This document shows, piece after piece, positions 15,500 through 21,339 of a stretch of 21,339 nt of DNA (the stretch's first letter is position 1; each line of letters opens with the position of its first letter). Origin of the DNA: Actinomycetota bacterium (lineage in GTDB: Bacteria; Actinomycetota; Acidimicrobiia; Acidimicrobiales; Microtrichaceae); the NCBI GenBank assembly GCA_009700815.1, contig WLLG01000008.1:1-21339 (forward strand). Direction: 5' to 3'. A program made the translations under genes and the position numbers. Under the pieces are notes generated by a model that saw only the letters and a list, made by a program, of their open reading frames with translations, had not been told where the DNA came from and ran no database searches.

Positions 15500-16652
15500 A
15501 GAGAATGCCGACCGGAAGGTCGTTGCGGTTCCAGCCCAAGAGTTGCTGAGCTTGTAAAAATGCGTATCGGTCAGTCATGCCACCTACGTAGGTGACCGCC
15601 TGAGCGAGGGCTTCCTCCGAGTCGGATTCTGGAGCCGTTTCTGTTGCTTGTAGTGCCGGCAGCTGATTTGGGTGGGATCCGTGATGCTCAACGAGCGCAC
15701 GCAGAATCCGAATCACGGTGGCTGACTGGGCTAGGGACTCTGCACGCATGTAGATCTTCTCGTAGTTGAACCGGCGAAATTCAGCGAGGGCTTCGGCCAA
15801 CGAGTCGGTCATGCCGATCTGCCCGGTCTCCCTTGCAGCTTGAACTACAGCAGAGATGAACGAACTGAGCTGCTGGCTTCTGCGCTCCCCGCAGCGCTCG
15901 CGTACGAGTGTCGGGAGTTCTTCTGGCAGCACGATTCCCACGTGTGCAGCATCTTCAAAGTCGTGGCATACATAGGCAATGCGGTCTGCCCAAGAGACAA
16001 CCTCACCTTCGGGGGTGAGCGGTGCTGGCCGCGACCAGGAGTGATTGCGGATTCCGTCCAGCGTCTCGCTACACAAGTTGAGGGGCTGCAGCACAGTATC
16101 TGCACCCCAGACAGCGTGATCGTAACCACCGGGAATGTAGGGGGAGAATGCATCTTCGCTTGCGTGGCCGCCTGGCCCGTGACCGCAATCGTGGCCCAGC
16201 GCAATTGCCTCGGTAAGCGCCAGGTTAAGTCCGAGTGATCGAGAGATTGCTACGGCAACTTGAGCAACCTCGAGAGCGTGGGTGAGCCGGGTTCGTTGGT
16301 GATCCTCGGGAAACACAAAGACCTGGGTTTTGCCCGACAACCTTCGAAACGCCGGACTATGCAAGATGCGGTCTCGGTCGCGTTCGAAGCATGTGCGTTC
16401 TGAGTCGGGCTCTTCGGGTAGGACTCGATTGCCGGCTCCTGCAGAAGCCGTCGCTCCGCGGACGAGTGTCAGTTCTTCGAGGTGTTCACGCGTAGCGCGG
16501 TTCATTCGCGCAGCGATTCCAATGTGGGCTGTGGAGTCAGAATGAGCCAGACGAATTGGTTTCTCGCCTATTTGATGGCCGCCCATCGTTGAAGCCCAGA
16601 GGGCTGTGCGGTCCTCAGGCTCTGTGTTGTTGTTCGGCTCTGAGTTGTTCAC
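15498..16652 (-). CDS. dgt: dGTPase-like deoxynucleoside triphosphate triphosphohydrolase (HD domain)
   Basis: Members of this family hydrolyse dNTPs to deoxynucleosides and triphosphate and help set dNTP pools. The 384-residue product carries the HD metal site: His125 (TRLTHALEVAQVA), His154-Asp155 (GHDCGHGPGGH) and Asp223 (WADRIAYVCHD). It also has the family's PEEPDSERTCFERDRDRILH and SPAFRRLSGKTQVF blocks (79-112) and RNHSW. The GTG at 16652 is chosen because TAACAT lies six nucleotides upstream, a leaderless layout. In-frame ATGs at residues 23 and 50 are possible, and the first 75 residues are poorly conserved. Only homology supports the substrate, and some relatives act on all dNTPs. 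It is transcribed against its neighbours and splits rpmA from obgE, which are usually adjacent. Confidence 0.9.
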   Translation of the reverse strand: MNNSEPNNNTEPEDRTALWASTMGGHQIGEKPIRLAHSDSTAHIGIAARMNRATREHLEELTLVRGATASAGAGNRVLPEEPDSERTCFERDRDRILHSPAFRRLSGKTQVFVFPEDHQRTRLTHALEVAQVAVAISRSLGLNLALTEAIALGHDCGHGPGGHASEDAFSPYIPGGYDHAVWGADTVLQPLNLCSETLDGIRNHSWSRPAPLTPEGEVVSWADRIAYVCHDFEDAAHVGIVLPEELPTLVRERCGERRSQQLSSFISAVVQAARETGQIGMTDSLAEALAEFRRFNYEKIYMRAESLAQSATVIRILRALVEHHGSHPNQLPALQATETAPESDSEEALAQAVTYVGGMTDRYAFLQAQQLLGWNRNDLPVGIL

Positions 16653-16658
16653 ATGTTC

Positions 16659-16664
16659 ATGTTA
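16659..16664 (-). promoter_or_regulatory. Candidate -10 box of the dGTPase gene
   Basis: On the minus strand TAACAT sits six nucleotides before the GTG start, with no Shine-Dalgarno between. It is one half of a divergent promoter region with obgE (16653-16744). Confidence 0.4.
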
Positions 16665-16732
16665 GAAGCCCTATGGGACAGTCCACGCGGGCTGCTCTGG
16701 ATCTGCATAGTGAGCAGAGTGCCGACTCGTCG

Positions 16733-16738
16733 TATCCT
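16733..16738 (+). promoter_or_regulatory. Candidate -10 box of obgE
   Basis: TATCCT lies six nucleotides before the obgE GTG, so the predicted start of transcription coincides with the start codon. No clear -35 is present. Confidence 0.45.
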
Positions 16739-16744
16739 TATGCT

Positions 16745-18298
16745 GTGTCGAACTTTGTAGATGAGTGTGGTCTGAACGTAAAAGGCGGAGATGGAGGCGC
16801 TGGATGTACCTCGTTCCGCCGTGAAGCGCACGTTGCCATGGGCGGCCCAGATGGCGGAGATGGTGGATCTGGGGGCGATGTTTGGTTAGTAGCTGACCGA
16901 AATGTTGCTTCGCTGTTGTCATTCCGAGATCACCCGCACCGTAAGGCAACCAACGGCTCACATGGCTCGGGCAAGAAGAAACACGGACATGGTGGCGATG
17001 ACCTCTTTGTCCATGTGCCTATCGGGACCACGGTGAAAGACCGTGATGGAGAGATCCTGGCCGACCTTGTCCACGATCGTGACCGCTGGCTAGCAGCCGA
17101 GGGCGGCATCGGCGGAAAAGGCAATGCGAAATTCCTATCAAATAAGCGTCGCGCACCGGGGTTTGCTGAGCAGGGTGAGATTGGCCAAGAGCGCTGGATG
17201 TGGCTTGAACTCAAACTCATGGCCGATGTTGCACTCGTTGGATTTCCCAACGTCGGAAAGTCCACGCTGATCTCACGCATCTCGGCGGCGCGCCCAAAGA
17301 TTGCCGACTACCCCTTTACTACCTTGGTTCCCAACTTGGGTGTGGTTCGGATCAACGAGGGAAATGGCCTTGCCTTCGAGATGGTTGTTGCCGACATCCC
17401 TGGTCTGATTGAGGGCGCTGCCGAGGGTAGAGGTCTAGGCCATCAGTTCTTGCGGCATATCGAGCGAGCAAGGGCGCTGGTCTTGCTGCTGGACCTTTCT
17501 CCGCTCGCCGAGCGATCACCAGAAGAACAAGAGCGGGTTTTGTTGGCTGAACTAGAGAGTTACCGCCCCGACATGTTGGACCGTCCGCGGGTGCGCATTG
17601 GTTCGCGCTCCGATATGGCTGAGGGCGATCAGGCTGCACAATTCGATGGCCTCTCTGTGTCTGCAATCACTGGTGCTGGGGTGCCACAACTTTTAGGTCT
17701 GCTGCGACGGGCAGTAGAAACTGCGCGAGCGAACGAGCCTGAATCCGATGGATTTGTGACGCTGCGTCCTGTTGCAGAGGGAATCAAGATTGGGAGAAGG
17801 GACGATGGCAGCTTCGAGGTGATCGGCCGCGAAGCTACCCGGGCAGTGGGGCTCTCTGATATGACCAATTCCGAGGCGCTCGATGTGGCTCGGGAACGAC
17901 TCACCAAGCTTGGCGTCGATCGTGCGCTAGCTCGTGCTGGGGCTCGCAATGGCGATGTTGTGCATATTGCGAAGTTCAGCTTCGACTATGAGTCAGACGA
18001 CACACTCGAGGTTCAACCCTTTGACGATGCGGCTCCAGTGGCTCGGCATCGTAGAAACCGCGAGGCCCATACGGGTGATTGGCTTGAGGAAGAACCGCCC
18101 TCTGGAACACCCGGGGGCAGTGTCTCGTATGTGAGCGAGTCTCACGCCACCGAAGTAGATACGAACGACTCCGATATGAACGACTCCGAAACCGTCGACA
18201 CTGATGTGAACGACTCGGATATGAACGAATCGGACGTGAACGAATCCGACGTAGAGACCGAAGTTATCTACGTGCAACGAGGGTCGAGCCCAACATGA
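16745..18298 (+). CDS. obgE: GTPase Obg, ribosome assembly / stringent response GTPase, with acidic repeat tail
   Basis: Obg binds the 50S subunit and couples GTP or ppGpp level to ribosome maturation and growth. From GTG 16745 the product is 517 residues. The glycine-rich Obg fold (1-158) begins SNFVDECGLNVKGGDGGAGC. The G domain has G1 GFPNVGKST (166-174), switch FTT (191-193), G3 DIPG (217-220) and G5 SAITG (306-310). An OCT domain follows at about 335-412. The frame is open further upstream, but homologues start exactly here. The G4 motif, normally NKxD, reads SRSD (287-290), which is unusual. After the OCT domain comes a tail of about 100 residues with six acidic pentapeptides (474-503). 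There is no Shine-Dalgarno, and the TATCCT box six nucleotides upstream suggests leaderless mRNA. The stop overlaps proB by 4 nt. Confidence 0.95.
   Translation: MSNFVDECGLNVKGGDGGAGCTSFRREAHVAMGGPDGGDGGSGGDVWLVADRNVASLLSFRDHPHRKATNGSHGSGKKKHGHGGDDLFVHVPIGTTVKDRDGEILADLVHDRDRWLAAEGGIGGKGNAKFLSNKRRAPGFAEQGEIGQERWMWLELKLMADVALVGFPNVGKSTLISRISAARPKIADYPFTTLVPNLGVVRINEGNGLAFEMVVADIPGLIEGAAEGRGLGHQFLRHIERARALVLLLDLSPLAERSPEEQERVLLAELESYRPDMLDRPRVRIGSRSDMAEGDQAAQFDGLSVSAITGAGVPQLLGLLRRAVETARANEPESDGFVTLRPVAEGIKIGRRDDGSFEVIGREATRAVGLSDMTNSEALDVARERLTKLGVDRALARAGARNGDVVHIAKFSFDYESDDTLEVQPFDDAAPVARHRRNREAHTGDWLEEEPPSGTPGGSVSYVSESHATEVDTNDSDMNDSETVDTDVNDSDMNESDVNESDVETEVIYVQRGSSPT
18164..18253 (+). repeat. 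Six 15-bp tandem units encoding acidic pentapeptides in the Obg tail
   Basis: The units encode NDSDM, NDSET, VDTDV, NDSDM, NESDV and NESDV. All keep the frame, and the base sequence GAACGA(C/A)TC is shared by most units. Confidence 0.9.
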
Positions 18299-19386
18299 GG
18301 TTGGTAGTCAAGATTGGTTCCTCGAGTCTGACCGATGATGACGGGGTCATTGCTTCAGAGTCCATTCATAAGCTCAGCATTGAGTTAGCAGAATTGCGCT
18401 CCTTGGGCCATGAGGTCGTGGTTGTCTCGTCCGGGGCCGTGGCCTCGGGGTTGCCACTTCTTGGCTTCGATGCAGCTTCACGTCCGACTGATTCAACAAC
18501 GCTTCAGGCCGTCTCTGCAGTGGGACAGGCTCGCCTGATGCAGACCTGGAATGAGCAACTCGCCGGGCAGGGCCTTGTCGCAGGACAGGTCCTGTTAGCC
18601 CCTCATGACTTTATGGTGCGCGCTCAGTATCTGTTTGCCCGAGGCACACTCGAACGTCTCATCGAACTCGGAGTGATTCCCGTGGTCAATGAGAACGATG
18701 CAGTCGCAGACGATGAGATTCGCTTCGGCGACAATGATCGCATTGCGGCCCTTGTTGCGCACCTCATCTCTGCAGATCTGCTCGTCTTGCTGACAGATAT
18801 GCCGGGTCTGATGAATGCTGACCCCCGCAGCACTGTGCAAGCCTCTCTGATCGAAGAGATCATCGAGATTGATCACGAACTTGAGCAGTTGGCCGGGGGA
18901 GCCGGGTCCGCTCGCGGTAGTGGCGGGATGGCCTCGAAGTTGTCTGCTGCCAAGATCGCCGCATGGTCGGGAGTCCGAACTGTGATCGCTGCCGCATCGC
19001 GATCAGACGTTCTGCGTGATGCTGTCAATCAGGTTCCTGGTGTGGGAACCACGATTCATGCCCGCGACAATCAGCTATCTGCCCGAAAGCTCTGGATTGC
19101 ATTTGCGCTGCCATCGGCGGGTCGGATTCAGGTGGATGCCGGTGCAGTCAAAGCCCTGAGCCAAGGTGGAACTTCCTTGCTCGCTGCCGGGGTGAGGTCA
19201 GTTGACGGCCAGTTCGAGGCGCTAGAGGCAGTCGAGATAGCCGACGAATCCGGCACTGTGATCGCCAAGGGTCTGACACGATTGAATGCCCAGTCGGTTC
19301 AAGAACTCGCGGGTCGTCGCTCCTCTGAGTTGGCAGGCCGCTCAGGCGAGATCGTGCACTGCGATGATCTCGTTATCCTGCCCTAG
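18295..19386 (+). CDS. proB: Glutamate 5-kinase
   Basis: The enzyme phosphorylates glutamate, the first step of proline synthesis. The 363 residues form an amino-acid-kinase domain (1 to about 258) and a PUA domain (about 273-360). Motifs seen are KIGSSSL (6-12), VVSSGAVASG (43-52), NENDAV (132-137), FGDND (144-148) and the nucleotide-loop GSGGMASK (208-215). The ATG overlaps the obgE stop (ATGA) and has GAGGG (18279-18283) inside obgE, so the two are translationally coupled. Obg-ProB adjacency is common in bacteria. proA, often next, is not in this window. Confidence 0.96.
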   Translation: MRLVVKIGSSSLTDDDGVIASESIHKLSIELAELRSLGHEVVVVSSGAVASGLPLLGFDAASRPTDSTTLQAVSAVGQARLMQTWNEQLAGQGLVAGQVLLAPHDFMVRAQYLFARGTLERLIELGVIPVVNENDAVADDEIRFGDNDRIAALVAHLISADLLVLLTDMPGLMNADPRSTVQASLIEEIIEIDHELEQLAGGAGSARGSGGMASKLSAAKIAAWSGVRTVIAAASRSDVLRDAVNQVPGVGTTIHARDNQLSARKLWIAFALPSAGRIQVDAGAVKALSQGGTSLLAAGVRSVDGQFEALEAVEIADESGTVIAKGLTRLNAQSVQELAGRRSSELAGRSGEIVHCDDLVILP

Positions 19387-19407
19387 GCAGGCTCGTCCGT
19401 ACGAAAC

Positions 19408-20223
19408 TTAGGGAGTGTCTCCGGTAGCAGTTGCCGCCTGGCCCTCTTCGGGGGAGGTTGCAGCAGTCGTAGCGTCAGCAGCAGGGTCGGCAGCAGTGGT
19501 TTCGGCGATACCGAGCTGAGATCGAATCTCTGAGAGCCGGGCATTCGCCTCGAAGTTCACCGAGGCTTGTTCTACCTCGAGCATCTTGGACTCAACAGAC
19601 AGGCCCTGAATCTCTGAGGTTCCCTTGGCCTTGGCGTAGCGAGTCTCGATCTTCTCTCGAACCTCGTCAAGAGTCGGAACATCTTGGCCAACTTGCTCTG
19701 TCAGCGAGGACATAGCCGTGTTCATCTGCTCCTGCATCTTTGCTTGGTCAAGCTGTGACAGCAGTTTTTGCTTCTCTGCCAACTTCTGTTGAAGCACCCG
19801 CGAGTTCTGCTGCACGGCAGCTTTGGCCTGATCCGAGGCTTGCGCTGATTGCAGAGCGAGTTCCTTGAGAGTTGCGGCCTCAGACTCTTTGGAGATGAGC
19901 TGATTTGCGAAGGTTTCAGCGGTATTGAGGAACGCAGCAGCCTTCTCCGCGTCACCGCTCTTTGCGGCCTCATCGGCCATGATCACAGCTTGTTGTGTAT
20001 TGCGATTGAGCTTCTCTAGCTCATCAAGCACCTTTGCCAATCGCATCTCGGTCTGCTTCTGATTGGCGATGACGTTTGCAGCCTGCTCTTTGAGGCGCCG
20101 GTGCTGCTCCTGAGCCTCGGTGATTGCCTGCTCGAGCTGAATCTTGGGATCAGCATTCTCGTCGAACGTATTCGAGAGCTTGGCACCCATGTATTTCCAC
20201 CATTTTTTCAAAGATTTCCACAT
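19408..20223 (-). CDS. PspA/IM30 family membrane-stress protein
   Basis: PspA and IM30/Vipp1 proteins are ESCRT-III-like and bind stressed inner membranes to limit proton leakage. The 271-residue product has an amphipathic, Trp- and Lys-rich N-terminus (MWKSLKKWWKYMGAKL), then NTFDENADPKIQLEQAITEA, matching the family's helix 1 boundary. Long coiled-coil helices follow to about 195, with a further helix (about 215-240). The last 35 or so residues are Ala/Thr-rich low complexity, beyond the usual length of about 220-230. The ATG at 20223 has no Shine-Dalgarno, but TAGGCT lies seven nucleotides upstream (leaderless layout). It is convergent with proB (21-nt gap) and follows murJ on the same strand. 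No pspBC or pspF regulators are seen. Confidence 0.9.
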   Translation of the reverse strand: MWKSLKKWWKYMGAKLSNTFDENADPKIQLEQAITEAQEQHRRLKEQAANVIANQKQTEMRLAKVLDELEKLNRNTQQAVIMADEAAKSGDAEKAAAFLNTAETFANQLISKESEAATLKELALQSAQASDQAKAAVQQNSRVLQQKLAEKQKLLSQLDQAKMQEQMNTAMSSLTEQVGQDVPTLDEVREKIETRYAKAKGTSEIQGLSVESKMLEVEQASVNFEANARLSEIRSQLGIAETTAADPAADATTAATSPEEGQAATATGDTP

Positions 20224-20230
20224 GGCCGAC

Positions 20231-20236
20231 AGCCTA
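20231..20236 (-). promoter_or_regulatory. Candidate -10 box of the pspA-like gene
   Basis: On the minus strand TAGGCT ends seven nucleotides before the ATG, which predicts leaderless mRNA. The -35 is not recognisable. Confidence 0.45.
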
Positions 20237-20284
20237 ACGGCAAGACCGCATCAAGGTCGTACAAGTTTCCCAACCCGCTTTGTC

Positions 20285-20318
20285 ATGCGCCTGACCCTTC
20301 AGGGAGGGTCAGGCGCAT
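20285..20318. terminator. Perfect 14-bp hairpin downstream of murJ
   Basis: ATGCGCCTGACCCT (20285-20298) pairs perfectly with AGGGTCAGGCGCAT (20305-20318) around the 6-nt loop TCAGGG. It lies 22 nt after the murJ stop and upstream of the pspA-like promoter. No T-run follows on either strand, but U-less terminators are common in actinobacteria. Confidence 0.7.
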
Positions 20319-20340
20319 AACGAAACGGGGGGTTTGGTGC

Positions 20341-21339
20341 TTAGCCGCTAGTGGCAGAAGAACTGCTCCGTCGGCGGAGTCGGTTAACGAGCGGGTCGAA
20401 GCCGTAGGGCCGAAACACCAGCGTGGCCACGGCGAAGACGGGAATGGCTACGGCTAGGCCGACTAATAACTCGCCTAGGTCCCCAAGGTGGGGCCGTGCC
20501 CACAGAACCACAGCTGCTAACGCCACAATGACACAGGCCGATACCAAGAGAGATCGCATGAGCATCCGCAGTGTTGCCAGTGTGAGTAAGCCATGAACAT
20601 GGCGATTGAGCACAATCACGGCAGCGACTGCAGCTGCGCAGTAAGCGAGCGAGTATGCAAGCGACAAGCCGGTTTGCCCGATGACTGCGACTAACGGAAT
20701 GACGAGGGCCACGTTGAGGGCGTTCTCAAACAGATTTAGGTAGAACGGTGTACGAGTGTTTCGGCGAGCATGAAGGGCTCGAACGCAATACAAGAAAACG
20801 GCAAAGGCTGGCATGCCAACGCTGAATCCGATCAGCATGGTGAGGGTCTCTTTGGTAGCTGCTGCATCGAACTCGCCGCGTTGCAGCAGGAGTGCAATGA
20901 GCGGCCGCCCCAACAGGAAATAGGCTGCAGCTGCAGGAATCATGAACGTCAGTAACAGGCTCAGACCTTCTCGGAACTTCTCTACATATGCGGCAGTGTC
21001 ACCATTGTTGGCTGCAGTAGCCAGCTCGGGGAGGACGGCTGTCATGAGTGACACGGCGATGAGCCCATAGGGAAGCTGGAAGAAAATGAAGGCGTACTGA
21101 TATGCAGACACAGCGCCGGTTCCTGCACCTCGGGCCAGCGTCAGCACAATGAGCAACGCAATCTGGTTAGAAATTGCAAACCCAACAGTCCAACCCGACA
21201 GCCGAAGCACCGATCGCACTGCGGGATGTCGAGGGCGAAAGTCCCAGCGCAGCGAGATATCAGCACGCCGCAGGGCAGGCATGAGCGTTGCTGCCATTGC
21301 CGCCACACCTGCGGTTGTGCCAATAGCTAAGACATAGAC
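20341..21339 (-). CDS. murJ: Lipid II flippase MurJ (N-terminus cut off by window edge)
   Basis: MurJ (MviN family, MOP superfamily) moves lipid II across the membrane for wall synthesis. The minus strand is open from the window edge to a stop at 20341, giving 332 visible residues, probably the C-terminal 60% or so. It has repeated membrane helices and the family-typical stretches YQYAFIFFQLPYGLIAVSL, TAVLPELA, LGRPLIALLLQRGEFDA and CVRALHARRNTRTPFYLNLF. The C-terminus is basic (RLRRRSSSS). The likely start lies outside the window. Its substrate links it to PBP2 and RodA encoded about 9 kb away. The nearby pspA-like gene has its own candidate promoter and is separated by a strong hairpin. Confidence 0.93.
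   Translation of the reverse strand, partial: VYVLAIGTTAGVAAMAATLMPALRRADISLRWDFRPRHPAVRSVLRLSGWTVGFAISNQIALLIVLTLARGAGTGAVSAYQYAFIFFQLPYGLIAVSLMTAVLPELATAANNGDTAAYVEKFREGLSLLLTFMIPAAAAYFLLGRPLIALLLQRGEFDAAATKETLTMLIGFSVGMPAFAVFLYCVRALHARRNTRTPFYLNLFENALNVALVIPLVAVIGQTGLSLAYSLAYCAAAVAAVIVLNRHVHGLLTLATLRMLMRSLLVSACVIVALAAVVLWARPHLGDLGELLVGLAVAIPVFAVATLVFRPYGFDPLVNRLRRRSSSSATSG

Noticed and set aside
15840..16238. 132-codon plus-strand frame within the dGTPase gene
   Set aside because: It is antisense to the HD catalytic motifs of the real gene and resembles no protein I recognise.

Overview
The window reads as a core chromosomal segment of an actinobacterium with a mid-50s GC content (judged by eye). 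It is most likely a member of Acidimicrobiia or a close relative, but that class-level placement is inference. The gene order folC-ndk-mreB-mreC-mreD-mrdA-rodA-rne-rplU-rpmA-obgE-proB is the classic actinobacterial arrangement. A moderate GC content, Thr/Ser-rich linkers and apparently leaderless starts behind TANNNT boxes fit that phylum. No mobile element, CRISPR array, phage gene or obvious transferred island is visible.

Layout: (1) 1-1002, minus strand: a 3'-truncated alpha/beta hydrolase gene and a complete tRNA-Pro(UGG). (2) 1099-4552, plus: tig, clpP and clpX, the nascent-chain chaperone and ClpXP protease. (3) 4567-6439, plus: folC, an 18-bp tandem repeat that carries the folC stop codon, and ndk. 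(4) 6482-12452, plus: a promoter followed by mreB, mreC, mreD, mrdA (PBP2) and rodA, the rod-shape elongasome. (5) 12453-14803, plus: a 491-nt leader-like region and an RNase E/G gene with a long Gly/Gln-repeat N-terminus. (6) 14860-15485, plus: rplU and rpmA (ribosomal proteins L21 and L27). (7) 15498-16652, minus: a dGTPase-like HD hydrolase placed head-to-head with obgE. (8) 16745-19386, plus: obgE and proB, overlapping by 4 nt. (9) 19408-21339, minus: a PspA/IM30 family gene, a perfect 14-bp hairpin, and a murJ gene truncated by the window edge.

Functionally the segment covers protein folding and turnover, cell elongation and lipid II export, RNA processing with ribosome assembly, and nucleotide/folate metabolism. 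I did not find a clearly new multi-gene system. The unusual material lies in appendages and untranslated DNA: a His/Asp-rich tail on trigger factor, a G/Q-rich repeat domain on RNase E, a Thr/Ser insert in PBP2, a degenerate G4 motif and acidic pentapeptide tail on Obg, a tandemly repeated in-frame stop after folC, and the long region upstream of rne, which may be a regulatory leader or contain a small unrecognised gene.
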